64,000 nt of DNA. Origin: Pseudomonas paracarnis. Lineage in GTDB: Bacteria > Pseudomonadota > Gammaproteobacteria > Pseudomonadales > Pseudomonadaceae. The position numbers were made by a program, and so were the translations under genes. The stretch spans positions 124,001 through 188,000 of the forward strand of contig NZ_CAJFCN010000001.1 of the NCBI RefSeq assembly GCF_904063055.1, in the 5' to 3' direction. The notes beneath the pieces are model-generated. The model was not told where the DNA came from. It searched no databases and saw nothing but the letters and a program-made list of their open reading frames with translations. Shown in pieces: positions 38,861 through 48,906 of this stretch (position 1 is the stretch's first letter; every line of letters begins with the position of its first letter).

Positions 38861-38968
38861 GATCGTTCCCACGCTCTGCGTGGGAATGCCTCTTGTGGCG
38901 CTCTGCGCCACGCTTTGGGACGCACAGCGTCCCGTGCTGCATTCCCACGCAGAGCGTGGGAACGATCA
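38861..38968. repeat. Palindromic MITE-like element between algL and algI
   Basis: Arms of about 30 bases (TGATCGTTCCCACGCTCTGC... and its inverted copy) flank a centre that contains two further hairpins, GTGGCGCTCTGCGCCAC and GGGACGCACAGCGTCCC, giving a cloverleaf-like fold. It is a second repeat type, distinct from REP. Similar elements are known to be scattered through pseudomonad genomes. Ends may be off by one base. Confidence 0.85.
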
Positions 38969-38972
38969 GCGA

Positions 38973-40082
38973 CTAGCTGCCTTTGTTGCCTTTTTCATGC
39001 GCCGGGTCGTAGACCTTGGTCAGGTCACCGCCCAGGCGGAAGGTCTTGAACGGTTGCATGCCATGCTTGCGTTCGATCACATCCGGTGCGCAGGTGTAGA
39101 GGGTGCAGAAGGGCTCAAGCCAGGCAAATTTCATGTCTTCCTTGAGGTCCTTCATGTCCTGCTCTTTGCCGTTCTTCTGCTCGAAGATGTCCGGGTCTTT
39201 CACCCCGGCCAGCACCTTGTCGCCCAGGCGCTTGAGCGCGCTGTTGTTTTCCTGGCGCAGGTCCACGCCGTTGACCAGCGCAAAACTGGCGATCATCGAC
39301 AGCGGCGGCAGCGCGTAGTTGTGGTACGACAGGGCGCGTTGCTGGCGCTTCAATTCGTTCGGCAGGAAACCCTGGTCATCGACCTGGTTCACGCCGACCT
39401 TGTATTCCTTCACCGCCCAGTCAAACAGGTCGCGGCGGTTGGTAGCGATGGACGTTGCCATCACCGACCAGGCGGCCCAGTACGAGTGGTTGTTAGTTTT
39501 TTCCAGGGGCAGGTTGTCCCAGTCGCTCACCACCTGGTCGGCCAGCTTGTTGAACCAGGCTTCGATCTGCTGGGCTTCCTGCGGATGCTTGGCCAGTGGC
39601 TGCGACTCGGAGAACTTCAGGCGCACATAGGCCGAGGCCATGCTGCCCAGCGCCCATTTGCGCATGGACTTGCCGGTGTGATTGAAGTCCTTGGACATCA
39701 ACGCATCGGCCTTGGCCCATGACACCAGCCAGTTCAGGGTGCATTCAAGCTGCTGTGGACGGCCGTCGCGCATGAACTGCATCACCCGTTTGCTGGTGTC
39801 TTTTTCCAGCTTGGTGATGTCGGCGGTGCTGTCGCGAAAGGCTTTTTCCGACTGCACATTCAGGGTCGAACGGGCCTTGTCGGAACCTTCGTACTTGCTG
39901 CGAAACTGCAACGGCCCGGTGTAGGGCGTTGGCATGCTGTCGCAATCATTCTTGAAGTCGCCGGTCTTGAACGCTTCGATCGGTGCGAAATAGCCCTGGG
40001 GTGGACGCAGTGGCGCCGCTGCATTGACGGAACCTGCGAACATGGCCAGGCCCAGCAGGCCAGGGAGCAATAACTTTTGCAT
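38973..40082 (-). CDS. algL: Alginate lyase AlgL
   Basis: AlgL is a periplasmic polysaccharide lyase that cleaves mannuronate bonds and clears misexported polymer, while also being part of the export complex. It has 369 residues from the ATG at 40082: a signal peptide ([21 protein letters not shown], given as residues 1-21) and an alpha/alpha toroid. The conserved catalytic segment NNHSYWAAW is present near residue 201, together with [10 protein letters not shown]. The start follows the algX stop by 8 bases. Confidence 0.95.
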   Translation of the reverse strand: MQKLLLPGLLGLAMFAGSVNAAAPLRPPQGYFAPIEAFKTGDFKNDCDSMPTPYTGPLQFRSKYEGSDKARSTLNVQSEKAFRDSTADITKLEKDTSKRVMQFMRDGRPQQLECTLNWLVSWAKADALMSKDFNHTGKSMRKWALGSMASAYVRLKFSESQPLAKHPQEAQQIEAWFNKLADQVVSDWDNLPLEKTNNHSYWAAWSVMATSIATNRRDLFDWAVKEYKVGVNQVDDQGFLPNELKRQQRALSYHNYALPPLSMIASFALVNGVDLRQENNSALKRLGDKVLAGVKDPDIFEQKNGKEQDMKDLKEDMKFAWLEPFCTLYTCAPDVIERKHGMQPFKTFRLGGDLTKVYDPAHEKGNKGS

Positions 40083-40090
40083 AAGTAACC

Positions 40091-41548
40091 TCACTTCCCG
40101 AGTTGGGCGGTCTGCTGACCACCGCTTGGGAATACGTTGCGTGTGCAAATTTTCGCTTCAACCTTCTGCGCCGCAGCGCCCGCTTCGGGGCCCTGCACTT
40201 CCACGGCCAGCAAGTTCTGCGAGGCCCAGTCTTCATCGGTGCGCAGTTCAAAGGCGAAACGCCCGTCTGTATCGGATGTTTCGGGTTTCTCGATCTTGAT
40301 GTCCTCGTGGCGCCCGTTCATGTACCAGAGGGTGGCTTGCAAGGTTTTCACCGACGGATCGGCGAAGCGGATATCGACCTGATGGTTGGCGTTGCGCAGG
40401 TCTTTGTTCGCGCTGTTGACCATCAGTTCGTTTTTGCCCGGTTTGAGCGTGGTGCTGGCCGACATCTGCGCGGTCTTGCCTTCGCAACCGTTGTCCAGCA
40501 GCGCCATCATCTGGCGGTAGATGGTTTCCTGGTCGAGACGGTACAGCGGCGAGAATTCCCAGATCAGGATCTTCGGTGGGCTCTTCTGGAATTCATCGCT
40601 GCCCAGGTACTGCAGCATCGAGCCTTCCAGGCCACCGCCGGGGAAGGCGACGTTGAGGATGTCGGCCCCGATTTCCTCTTCCAGGAAACCGGCGAAGTTG
40701 TAGTTCTTGCCACTGTGGCTGGTGCCCACCAGCGTGATCTGCGGGTTGCCCGAATCGCCGAACAGGTCGCCGTCACCGGCTTCGCCCTTGGGCTCGGTGG
40801 TGAACTGGTCCATGTACTGGATCGCATAGCTGGTGCCACACAGTTGCCCGGCCATGTTGTGCAGGGTGCCGGTCTTGCCCATGCGGCCCGAGCGCTTGGT
40901 CTCGAACTCACGCTTGGGAATCTCGGCATATTCCGGCATCTGCTTGACCTTGGCCGCGACGATTTTCGCGGTGCGCTGGGCGCCGTACGGAGTCCAATGC
41001 TGGTCGCCACGGAAGTAGAAATCGTGGGCTGGCAATTCATCCGGCAGTTGTTCGTTGGTCAGCGGCGACAGGTCTGGTACCACGTAGCCCATCTTGGCGA
41101 AGCGGCCGAGCATGGTTTTGTAGTTGCCTAGGGCTTTGTCGAAGTCGAACGAGGCTTTCTCCGCCGGGTTGAGCTTGTTGCGGTTCACCAGGCCACGGGT
41201 CGGCTGGTAGACCACCACCAGTTCCACGCCCTTGCTCTTGAACGCATCGTGCAATTGCTGCATGCGCTTGTAGCCGGCCGGGGTGGTGTCGAACTCGGTG
41301 CGCAGGTCTTCCTGGGTACGGAACAGCCAGTCGCCCTGGGCTTGCACCAGGGTGGTGAAGTTCTGCTGGTAGCGCGTGGTGTAGTTTTTCGCGTCATGGG
41401 CGGCCGGGCACAGGCTGCAGCAGGGTTCAGCGGTGAAGGTAGGAGCTTTGACTTCATCGGCGCGTACGCCCTGGCTGGCCGCCAGCAGGCCGAGGGTCAG
41501 ACCCGAGAGGCTCAGCAGTTTGATCATGTGTGGGTGCATAAGGGTCAT
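40091..41548 (-). CDS. algX: Alginate acetyltransferase and export protein AlgX
   Basis: AlgX is a periplasmic two-domain protein: an SGNH-like acetyltransferase domain and a C-terminal carbohydrate-binding module. It has up to 485 residues. The catalytic Asp-His pair is in [10 protein letters not shown] (about residues 178-187) and the nucleophile Ser region is [12 protein letters not shown] (about 272-283). The signal peptide ends QGVRADE. Three ATG codons (41548, 41539, 41527) begin the same signal region. The first is given, and the one at 41527 is also plausible. Confidence 0.94.
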   Translation of the reverse strand: MTLMHPHMIKLLSLSGLTLGLLAASQGVRADEVKAPTFTAEPCCSLCPAAHDAKNYTTRYQQNFTTLVQAQGDWLFRTQEDLRTEFDTTPAGYKRMQQLHDAFKSKGVELVVVYQPTRGLVNRNKLNPAEKASFDFDKALGNYKTMLGRFAKMGYVVPDLSPLTNEQLPDELPAHDFYFRGDQHWTPYGAQRTAKIVAAKVKQMPEYAEIPKREFETKRSGRMGKTGTLHNMAGQLCGTSYAIQYMDQFTTEPKGEAGDGDLFGDSGNPQITLVGTSHSGKNYNFAGFLEEEIGADILNVAFPGGGLEGSMLQYLGSDEFQKSPPKILIWEFSPLYRLDQETIYRQMMALLDNGCEGKTAQMSASTTLKPGKNELMVNSANKDLRNANHQVDIRFADPSVKTLQATLWYMNGRHEDIKIEKPETSDTDGRFAFELRTDEDWASQNLLAVEVQGPEAGAAAQKVEAKICTRNVFPSGGQQTAQLGK

Positions 41549-41550
41549 CC

Positions 41551-43104
41551 TCAGTCCTGCAATTCGGTCTGGCGTTCGACGGGGTCGATCAGCACGGCTT
41601 TCTGCTGGCGCACCAGCAGGTCGAGAATTTCTTCCTGGCGGTCGCCCAGGATGCCGGAGAAGCTGATGCCGCTGGATTTGGTCGGCGCCAGCATCGACAC
41701 GCGATACAGCTCGATACTCAACGGCGAGTCGATGGACAGCGGCCCGCTGCCGTTACCCGCCAGTTCACCGCCGACCACGATCAGCGACACCTTGGCGTCA
41801 AACGGGTCGAGGGCGATGTCGCGGTCGGTGTCGGTCAAGTCCTTGATGTGGCCGTACACGCCGGTCAGCCCGTTGGCCATCGAGGTGTTTTCGTAGAGCT
41901 TGATGTTCACGCTGTTACGCACGCGGATCCCGTGGCGACGGTTACTGATCACCTTGTTGCCCCACAGCAGGTTGTCGCCGCTCTCATAGAGGGTGATGCC
42001 GTCGGTGTGGTTGCGGTAGATCTCGTTGTCGGCGATCAGGTTGTTCACGCTGTTACGGTCGATCACCAGGCCCGAAAGCTTGTTGTCATAGCTGCGGTTG
42101 TTGAAGATGAAGCTGTCATTCACTTCCCGGGAAATGATGATGCCGTGCTTCTTCTTGGTGCCGTACACGGTGTTGTCCGCGATGATCAGGCCGTGAGAAC
42201 GGTCATGGGGGTCAATGCCGTAGACGATGTTGTCTTTGTAGGTATTGCCCTTGATCACAAAGCCCGTGGTCTCGTAGCAGTAGAAGCCGTACCACATGTC
42301 CGAGAACTCGGAGTCGATGATCCAACCGGTCGGCTCGGGGCGCTTGAGCACCTTGGCCATGTTCGGCGTGTACTGGGAAATACTCACCCCGTACGACTTA
42401 CTGTTGGCATAGCCGAAGCTGGCCATCTTGGTTTTGGAGATGTAGGTCTCGGTGCCGCCCCAGGCCAGCAGGAACGGGCGGAATTCCTTGGCCGACTTGA
42501 ACAGCGCCGGGCCGTTGGCTTTTTCATCCCAGCCGGTGACCTTGGTGTCACGCACGAACAGCTGGCCGTCGTTGATCAAAAACGCGCCGGCTTGTTGGGA
42601 CAGGCGCAGTTCCTGGGTGTTCTTGTCGATATCGAGGATGCCTTTACGGCCCACCACGATCGGCAACTTGGCCAGGAACACACCCGGCGACGTTTCGCTG
42701 AAGTACTGCTTGGGCACTTTGCCCAGCAGGTCTTTGAGGTTCATGTAGCCGTCATCGACGAAGATCGCCTGGGGAATGCCATGCTGGCGCACCACCCATT
42801 CGGCCATCTTGTTATCGCCGCCGATAAAGTCCTTGAGCGCGTCTTCTTGCATCATGCGGCGGATGCTGATTTTGCCCGCCTTGGTCTTGACGATTTTCTT
42901 TTCCATCGCCTGCGCGGTGTAGCCCGACAGGTCGGGCAGCGCCGGCTTGGCCATTTCCAGCGGCGCGGTGGGCGGGCTGGAGATGGTGTAGGTTTTGGCC
43001 TGTTGCAGTTCCTTGGCGATGATCGGCGCCTTGGCCGCCGTATCGGCAAACGCTGTGGCGCTGGCCATCAGCATTGCCGCGACGAGTAGGCTTTGAGCAT
43101 TCAT
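41551..43104 (-). CDS. algG: Mannuronan C5-epimerase AlgG
   Basis: AlgG is a periplasmic enzyme that converts mannuronate to guluronate in the polymer and is needed for export. It has 517 residues from the ATG at 43104, preceded by GGGAG about 8 bases upstream. The signal peptide ends TAFADTA. The central right-handed beta-helix contains the catalytic-type motif DPHDRSHGLIIADN (about residues 307-320), and Asn/Asp-rich turns such as NRSYDNKLSGLVIDRNSV repeat along the helix. An ATG at 43119 overlaps the algE stop but lacks a good binding site. Confidence 0.95.
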   Translation of the reverse strand: MNAQSLLVAAMLMASATAFADTAAKAPIIAKELQQAKTYTISSPPTAPLEMAKPALPDLSGYTAQAMEKKIVKTKAGKISIRRMMQEDALKDFIGGDNKMAEWVVRQHGIPQAIFVDDGYMNLKDLLGKVPKQYFSETSPGVFLAKLPIVVGRKGILDIDKNTQELRLSQQAGAFLINDGQLFVRDTKVTGWDEKANGPALFKSAKEFRPFLLAWGGTETYISKTKMASFGYANSKSYGVSISQYTPNMAKVLKRPEPTGWIIDSEFSDMWYGFYCYETTGFVIKGNTYKDNIVYGIDPHDRSHGLIIADNTVYGTKKKHGIIISREVNDSFIFNNRSYDNKLSGLVIDRNSVNNLIADNEIYRNHTDGITLYESGDNLLWGNKVISNRRHGIRVRNSVNIKLYENTSMANGLTGVYGHIKDLTDTDRDIALDPFDAKVSLIVVGGELAGNGSGPLSIDSPLSIELYRVSMLAPTKSSGISFSGILGDRQEEILDLLVRQQKAVLIDPVERQTELQD

Positions 43105-43118
43105 GGCGCAGGCTCCCA

Positions 43119-44609
43119 TCAGAATTTCCAGACCACGTCGACAAACGCGCGGTGCATGTAGGAGTCGACCTGGCTGCCATAGGCATCGCCGGGCTTGAAC
43201 ACGCCGGCACGCAAACGCACCAGGGCTGAAGGCTCGTCGATCGACTGGCTCAGCGCCGCTGGCAGCAAGCCTTTCTTGAAGTACTTGGTGACCACCAGGT
43301 CCATTTCTTGGCCGAGGTCTTTCTTGCCGTCTTCCAACGGCAGGGAGGTGCTGGAGAGGATCGCGCCGGTGACGTCATCGGTGTTGTTCTGCACCGCGTC
43401 GATGCCGTTGCTGCCCACCGGCTTGTTGCCGTCCACGCGCCAGAACTTGTGGTACACCAGGCTGGCGTCATAGTCCTCGCGCAGCTGCCAGGAACCGAAC
43501 AGGCTCATGGACTGCATGTTGTTCATTTCGCCGCGAAACGCTTCACCAAAGCGATGCACACGGGACTGGGTGCCGGTCCAATTCGAACGGTTGCTTTGCA
43601 GGCCGTTCTGTTCGTACTCGGCACTGGCGCGCGAGTACGCGGCACCCACTTGCCACTGCGGATCCAGGCGCAGGCGCACGCCGATATCGGTGGCCCAGCC
43701 GCTGACGTCATCGCTGCGTTTGGCGGAGGTGGGGCGGCTGCCGTCGGCGTTCAAGGCGTTGACCTTGTCGCGGTCGCCTTTCATGCCGGTGATGCTCGCC
43801 CAGTAGTTGACGGTGTTGGTGTTGCGCCAGTTGTAGGCGTCGCTATTGGCTTCGATGCCCAGCCAGGTGAGATCGCCGTTTTCGCGCTTGTCCAGCGGGT
43901 CGCTGGCCACACCCGGTTCGGCGTAGTCGAGCTTGCCGTCGTCGTGGGTGTGGTGGCCGCGCAGGCCGATCCACTGGCCCGGTGTCCACTGGTAGGCGGC
44001 GTCGGCGTAGAAGTGCTGGCGGTCCTTGTCGACCGGCGACAATTCCTTAAGGTCGGTGCGGTATTCGCTGAAGCGTTCGGCGGCGCCGACATTGGCCTTG
44101 AGCAAGGTGGTGTCGAAGGTCCAGTTCAACGCTTCGATGTTGGTGTCGCGCCACTGGCCGTCGTCATTGCGCAGGCGCTGGCGGCCGAACTTGAGGATCT
44201 CGCCGGGGTAGGGCGTGAAGCCGCTGTAGCCGACCCAGAACTCACGCAGGGCCAGGTAGTTTTTCTTGGCCTTGCGGTCGTCGTTGCTCGACTGCTGCTC
44301 GGTGGTGTCATCGGCCGACGGTTGCAGGGTGTCGGTCTCGATGATGTCGCTGGACACCACTGCCTGGCCCATGGCGTAGGCGCTCCACGCGCCGCTTTCG
44401 CCGTAGATCCAGGGGCGCAGGTCGAGGCCGATGCCGTTGACGTCGCCGCCTTTCTGGGTGCCGAGGTCGCGGTCATCTTCAGACTGCGCGGTGGCTTTGA
44501 CTTCCAGGCCGAAGTTCTTCGCTTCGGTGAGCGCGGCCAGGGTCGGGCACGACCACAGCAGGGCGAAGGACAGGCCGATACCGGCCTTGACGAATGGGTT
44601 GAGCTTCAT
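43119..44609 (-). CDS. algE: Alginate outer-membrane channel AlgE
   Basis: AlgE is an 18-stranded beta-barrel that exports alginate across the outer membrane. It has 496 residues with a signal peptide ([19 protein letters not shown], cleavage after PTLA). The mature part shows alternating aromatic and hydrophobic strands ([21 protein letters not shown], residues about 168-188) and ends in the aromatic residue VDVVWKF, the usual barrel C-terminus. It follows algK, with four bases of overlap between its ATG and the algK stop region. Confidence 0.95.
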   Translation of the reverse strand: MKLNPFVKAGIGLSFALLWSCPTLAALTEAKNFGLEVKATAQSEDDRDLGTQKGGDVNGIGLDLRPWIYGESGAWSAYAMGQAVVSSDIIETDTLQPSADDTTEQQSSNDDRKAKKNYLALREFWVGYSGFTPYPGEILKFGRQRLRNDDGQWRDTNIEALNWTFDTTLLKANVGAAERFSEYRTDLKELSPVDKDRQHFYADAAYQWTPGQWIGLRGHHTHDDGKLDYAEPGVASDPLDKRENGDLTWLGIEANSDAYNWRNTNTVNYWASITGMKGDRDKVNALNADGSRPTSAKRSDDVSGWATDIGVRLRLDPQWQVGAAYSRASAEYEQNGLQSNRSNWTGTQSRVHRFGEAFRGEMNNMQSMSLFGSWQLREDYDASLVYHKFWRVDGNKPVGSNGIDAVQNNTDDVTGAILSSTSLPLEDGKKDLGQEMDLVVTKYFKKGLLPAALSQSIDEPSALVRLRAGVFKPGDAYGSQVDSYMHRAFVDVVWKF

Positions 44610-46129
44610 AGGGATTCCTCGCCGTCTTCTTCTTGCAGGGCGTGCAGTTGCAGCGTGCTTTGGGCCAGGGTGCCGCGGGCGGCCAGTTCCTGTTGCACCA
44701 GGCGTTGGCCTTCGGCGCGTTGCGCAGGCGTCAGCGGCGCTTCGAGCTGGGTGGCCAGGTCATTGGCTTCTGGCGTGTCCTGGGCCTTGGCCAACTGGCT
44801 GAAGACATAGGCGTTCAATGGGTCGGGCTTGGTGCCCTTGCCTTGGGAAAACAGTTGGGCAATGGCGAAGTCGGCGCTGTTCTGGCCGTTGCGCGCTGCG
44901 GTCAGCAGGTGGTCCAGGGCTTTTTGCGGGTAAACCTTGCCCAGGTAGCCACGGCGGTAGATCTGGCCGAGGTAGTAATCGGCGGCCACTTCACGGCCCA
45001 CGGCTTTTTCGAAATGCGCCTCGGCGGCCTTGGCATCGGCGGGCACCCACTTACCTTCGTAGTAGAGCTTGCCCAGCAGCAATTCGGCGCGTGGCTGGTC
45101 GGCGGCGCGGCCGTTGTCCAAGTACTTCATCATCTGCTCGACATCGCCCAGTTCGGGGAAGTCGTAGAGCAGTTGCGCCAGGCTGACCCAGGACGCCGGG
45201 TAGCCGGGGGCGATTTTTTCCAGCAACGCCTGGGCGGTTTTCTCGTCCGGGGTACCGAGGGTGGCATCGCCGAGTACGCGGGCGACGCTGTCGACGCGCT
45301 GGGCGGTGACGGTGCCACGGCTTACGCCTGCTTCCATTTGCTTGAGCAGTTCGGCCTGTTGTTCCGGCTGCTGTTTTTTCTGATAGACCGTGGCCAGTTC
45401 GACGTAGCAGATATCGGTGGTGTTCAGCGCGGCTTTGCAGATGCGCTCCACATCATCCAGATGCTGGTCGTAGGTACCCTGGGTGCGATACAGCAGCACC
45501 TGGGCCAGGCCGGCCTCCGGGTAACCCGCCGCCTGCCATTGGCTGATCTGCTGTTGGGCATTCACATTGGGGAAGCTGTGGGGGTATTGCAGGTACAGCA
45601 TCGCCAGCGGGATCAAGGTGTTGCCTTCGCCATTGGCAAAGGCTTTTTTCAGTAGGCTTTCGGCTTCATGGTGCTCGGCCTCAGTGGCGCCCGGCTTGGC
45701 CGCCAACAGGCGACCCAGGCGTGCCTGGGCGCGGGGCGAGGTGTCTGCGGCCGCACGGTAGGTGGCTTCGGCCTGCTTGATTTGCGCTGGGTCGCGGGTG
45801 CCGACCTGGATATCGGCCAGGCCCACCTGGGCCTCGCTGTAGCCCAGTTCCGCCAGTTGCTGGTAATTCTGCTGGGCGGTGACGGTGTCGCCGCGTTTCA
45901 GCGCTTCATTGGCCAGGCGCTGGTCGGGCAGGCCGGCGCAACCGGCCAGGCTTACGGCCAGTGCCAGCGCGCAGTACGCAGAGGCCAGGTGAAATTTGCT
46001 CTGTGTGGGAGCTGGCTTGCCTGCGATGGCATCGCTGCGGTGCAACTGATGCACCGAGTCGCCTGCATCGCGGGCAAGCCCGGCTCCCACAGAGGTCAGC
46101 GGTGTTGTTGGAATAGAGTTCACAGGCAT
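44606..46129 (-). CDS. algK: Alginate export lipoprotein AlgK with a REP-derived N-terminal extension
   Basis: AlgK is an outer-membrane lipoprotein made of Sel1/TPR repeats that helps place AlgE and scaffolds the export complex. The mature part (after the lipobox SLAGC, Cys at residue 64) has about 440 residues, similar to known AlgK, and begins [22 protein letters not shown]. The N-terminus is odd: residues about 13-43 ([20 protein letters not shown] and onward) are encoded by a REP doublet at 46004-46091. The ATG at 46129 has GCGAGGA directly upstream and overlaps the end of alg44 closely. GTG codons at 46090 and 46054 are alternative starts inside the repeat. Confidence 0.9.
   Translation of the reverse strand: MPVNSIPTTPLTSVGAGLARDAGDSVHQLHRSDAIAGKPAPTQSKFHLASAYCALALAVSLAGCAGLPDQRLANEALKRGDTVTAQQNYQQLAELGYSEAQVGLADIQVGTRDPAQIKQAEATYRAAADTSPRAQARLGRLLAAKPGATEAEHHEAESLLKKAFANGEGNTLIPLAMLYLQYPHSFPNVNAQQQISQWQAAGYPEAGLAQVLLYRTQGTYDQHLDDVERICKAALNTTDICYVELATVYQKKQQPEQQAELLKQMEAGVSRGTVTAQRVDSVARVLGDATLGTPDEKTAQALLEKIAPGYPASWVSLAQLLYDFPELGDVEQMMKYLDNGRAADQPRAELLLGKLYYEGKWVPADAKAAEAHFEKAVGREVAADYYLGQIYRRGYLGKVYPQKALDHLLTAARNGQNSADFAIAQLFSQGKGTKPDPLNAYVFSQLAKAQDTPEANDLATQLEAPLTPAQRAEGQRLVQQELAARGTLAQSTLQLHALQEEDGEESL
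46004..46091. repeat. REP doublet (REPIN) inside the 5' coding region of algK
   Basis: Two inward-facing REP units, the right one a variant (GCATCGCGGGCAAGCCCGGC), enclose a short centre. The frame stays open through both units on the minus strand, so the repeat becomes part of the AlgK signal region or leads translation to a start inside it. Confidence 0.9.
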
Positions 46130-46137
46130 GTCCTCGC

Positions 46138-47304
46138 TTACAGACCGTGAGCCATGGCTTTGTCGATCAGCCAGTTCAGCGATGGGCCACGGTCACTGGT
46201 GACTTCCACCGGGCGGCCGGCGTAGGTGCTGTCCAGCGGTGCGTCGGGCTTGATCTGCACACGGATGTCAGAGGACAGGTCGGCGCTGTTCAGGCTGGTG
46301 CTGCTGACGATGGTGCCGGTGCGAACCTGTTCTTCGTCGGCGACCTGGAAGCTCACCGGGGTACCTGGGCGCACATCACCGAACTGGCGATAGCTGAAGC
46401 GCGCTTCCACATTGGCCTGGCTGCCGCGTGGCACCAGTTGGAAGATCACATCGCCCTTGCTGGCGTACTGGCCGTCGGCGACCAGTTGCTGGGCGACCAC
46501 GCAGTCGCACGGCGAAGTCAGGGTGCCGGTCATTTGCTTGCCGAACAGCTCTTCAACCTTGGCCGGTTGCAGTTGGTCTTCGTCCAGGTGGCCCTTGAGT
46601 ACGTCGAGCATACTGGTGCTGAACGTCGCCAGTGGCGCGCCCTTGGCCGCAACCGAATCACCTTTGAGCAGGCTCTGCACGGTGCCGTCACGGGGCATGG
46701 TCACGTTCATGCCCGGTACGCTGACGAGGCCGGCCTGGGCGTGGCTGACGAAGTACATGCCGTAGAGCGACTTGACCACAAAGCCGAAGGCCGCCAGGCC
46801 GACCAAAAAGATCGCCAGGCTGAATGTCACGGCGCGCAGGCGACCGAACGCAGTCATGCCGCTGCCGCCGTCCTTGACCTTGCGCGCTTTGGTGAAGTTG
46901 TCGCGTTGCAGGGTCGCCAACACATCGCCCATGGTCACGATGTCGCCGGACAGGTGCGAAGTGATCAGGTGACGCAGGGTAGAAATATCCTGGGCATCGA
47001 GGTTCTGGAACTGGCAGCCGGTGCGGCCGGTCTGGCGGTCGTAGGAGCGAATCTGCAGCTCCACATCCATGGCCAGGCCGAGGTTATCGATCACGAACTG
47101 CAGGCGGCCCTTGTGCACTTGGCCGACGGTGAGCGGCTGGGTGGCGGTAAAGGCCAGGCCACCGGCGGACAGGTCGATCACGCGTGCTTCAGTTGGCGTG
47201 CGGTCGCTGTTGAAGAAGCGCAGCTTGGCCGGGATTTTCACCCGGGCGTGCTGGCGCTGGGCTTCGGATTCGTGGACAACGTTGGCGTTTACTTGGCTGT
47301 TCAT
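46138..47304 (-). CDS. alg44: Alginate polymerase co-factor Alg44 (PilZ domain)
   Basis: Alg44 is a bitopic inner-membrane protein that binds c-di-GMP and activates the Alg8 polymerase. It has 388 residues. The cytoplasmic PilZ domain carries RQHAR (about residues 17-21, the RxxxR motif) and DLSAGG (about 44-49). One membrane helix lies near 165-187, and a periplasmic adaptor-like domain follows (residues about 200-380, including SPCDCVVAQQLVADGQYA). Both c-di-GMP motifs are intact, so regulation should work. It sits between alg8 and algK. Confidence 0.95.
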   Translation of the reverse strand: MNSQVNANVVHESEAQRQHARVKIPAKLRFFNSDRTPTEARVIDLSAGGLAFTATQPLTVGQVHKGRLQFVIDNLGLAMDVELQIRSYDRQTGRTGCQFQNLDAQDISTLRHLITSHLSGDIVTMGDVLATLQRDNFTKARKVKDGGSGMTAFGRLRAVTFSLAIFLVGLAAFGFVVKSLYGMYFVSHAQAGLVSVPGMNVTMPRDGTVQSLLKGDSVAAKGAPLATFSTSMLDVLKGHLDEDQLQPAKVEELFGKQMTGTLTSPCDCVVAQQLVADGQYASKGDVIFQLVPRGSQANVEARFSYRQFGDVRPGTPVSFQVADEEQVRTGTIVSSTSLNSADLSSDIRVQIKPDAPLDSTYAGRPVEVTSDRGPSLNWLIDKAMAHGL

Positions 47305-47341
47305 AGTATTCGATTTCCTAGTTAATTCAGGCTTGGCAGGG

Positions 47342-48823
47342 TCAGACCATCATCAGCAACACGGCAACGAAGATGCTGCCGGCGGAGAAGGTCATGGTCC
47401 GAGACGACCAGGTGTTGAACCAACGTTGAAAGCTGGCCAAATCGCGGGTCAGTTTGGTGTCCTGGCGGGTCCAGGACTGTTGATCAAGGCGGAAGAACAC
47501 GTAGATCTTCACCAACGCGCCCATGATCTGGTTGTAATAGAGAATCAGCGGGTAGGCCGGGCCGATCTTGTGGCCGGAGCACGACAGCAGCAGGGTGAGG
47601 ATCAGGCGGGTGATGCCGATCCACAGCAGGTAGGCGAGGATGAAGGCGCCGCCGTACTTGAAAGTGGCAATCATCGCTACGGTCAGGCCGAGCAGGGAGG
47701 TCCACATCGACACGCGCTGGTCGAACAGCACCACGCTGGTGAACAGGCCCAGGCGACGCACGCCCAGGCCGAGGGCACGGGAGTTCTGGCGCAAGTTGTT
47801 GCCGTACCAGCGGAACATCAGTTTGCGGCTGGCCTTGATAAAGCTCTTTTCCGGCGGGTGTTCCACGGTGTTGATGGCGGCGTCCGGCACGTAGAAGGTG
47901 TCGTAGCCCAGGCGCATCAGGCTGAACCAGCTGGACTTGTCATCGCCGGTGAGGAACTTGAAGCGGCCCAGGCGCCAGTGTTGCAGCGAGTCGCTTTCCA
48001 CATCGGCGATAAAGCCCGGGTCAGTCACTACGCTGGCGCGGAATACCGACATGCGCCCGGTCATGGTCAGCACGCGCTTGGACAGTGCCATGGAGCACAT
48101 GTTGATGTGGCGTTGGGCAAAGCGCAGCTTGTGCCACTCGCTCATGATGTAGCCGCCGCGCACTTCGCAGAATTCGTTGGTGGTCAGGCCGCCGACATTG
48201 CCAAACAGCTGGAACCAGGGGACAGTCTTGCGCACGACGCCTTCGGCCAGCACGGTGTCGCCATCGATCACGGCCACCACGGCGCGATCGTCCGGCAGGT
48301 GGCGGGAGATGGCGCGGAAACCAAACGCCAGGCCGTCGCGTTTGCCGGTACCGGCGATGCGCACGAAGTCGAGCTTGACGTGAGCCGGCGGGTTGAGCTT
48401 TTCCCAGAGGCTCTTGACCAGCAGCTCATCGGACATTTCCACCAGCGAGCACACCACGGTGGTGGGAAAGCCGCAGTCGATGGCTTCACGAATCACCGAG
48501 CTGTAGACCTGGGCGGTGGTCAGCGCGTCGATACGGAAACTGGTGACCATCAGGAACACATGGGACGGGTCGGCGGCCTTGCCCAGCTTGCGCACTTTGC
48601 GGCGCAGGTGCGGGTACACCACGTAGAGAAACAGCATGCCGCGAAAGAAATGCGTCGCACCCATCGAGTAGCGCCAGATACCCACAGCGCCAATCAGGAA
48701 AATAAAATTCTTCGATTGCGAATCGAAGGTACTCGCCGGCAACAGCAGGGCGAGACCCATCAGCAGGCTGAGAAAGAACAGCCAGCCGGCCGATTGCAGA
48801 AATACATGTTTTAACTTGGACAT
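47342..48823 (-). CDS. alg8: Alginate polymerase glycosyltransferase Alg8
   Basis: Alg8 is the inner-membrane GT2-family glycosyltransferase that polymerises mannuronate from GDP-mannuronate. It has 493 residues from the ATG at 48823 ([18 protein letters not shown]). Helices lie at the N-terminus and C-terminus, with a cytoplasmic catalytic domain between. The Asp-containing motif is [12 protein letters not shown] (about residues 186-197), and [15 protein letters not shown] carries the later GT2 residues. A frame reaching 48838 adds five residues. The gap to algD carries a hairpin. Confidence 0.95.
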   Translation of the reverse strand: MSKLKHVFLQSAGWLFFLSLLMGLALLLPASTFDSQSKNFIFLIGAVGIWRYSMGATHFFRGMLFLYVVYPHLRRKVRKLGKAADPSHVFLMVTSFRIDALTTAQVYSSVIREAIDCGFPTTVVCSLVEMSDELLVKSLWEKLNPPAHVKLDFVRIAGTGKRDGLAFGFRAISRHLPDDRAVVAVIDGDTVLAEGVVRKTVPWFQLFGNVGGLTTNEFCEVRGGYIMSEWHKLRFAQRHINMCSMALSKRVLTMTGRMSVFRASVVTDPGFIADVESDSLQHWRLGRFKFLTGDDKSSWFSLMRLGYDTFYVPDAAINTVEHPPEKSFIKASRKLMFRWYGNNLRQNSRALGLGVRRLGLFTSVVLFDQRVSMWTSLLGLTVAMIATFKYGGAFILAYLLWIGITRLILTLLLSCSGHKIGPAYPLILYYNQIMGALVKIYVFFRLDQQSWTRQDTKLTRDLASFQRWFNTWSSRTMTFSAGSIFVAVLLMMV

Positions 48824-48849
48824 AAGCGTCATCCGCAAGGTGAGGAGGC

Positions 48850-48892
48850 TTCAGGCTGCAAGCGCTGGGGATAAAGCCACTGGCAGCCTGAA
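48850..48892. promoter_or_regulatory. Intercistronic hairpin between algD and alg8
   Basis: TTCAGGCTGC and GCAGCCTGAA are perfectly inverted around 23 bases in the 83-base gap between the two genes. No T-run follows. It may stabilise the algD message or adjust downstream expression. Confidence 0.55.
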
Positions 48893-48906
48893 ACTTGCCG
48901 TTGCTG

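Noticed and set aside
37647..39722. A 691-codon plus-strand frame
   Set aside because: It is antisense to algI and algL and passes through the palindromic element.
47069..48814. A 581-codon plus-strand frame
   Set aside because: It is antisense to alg8, which has a complete glycosyltransferase pattern.
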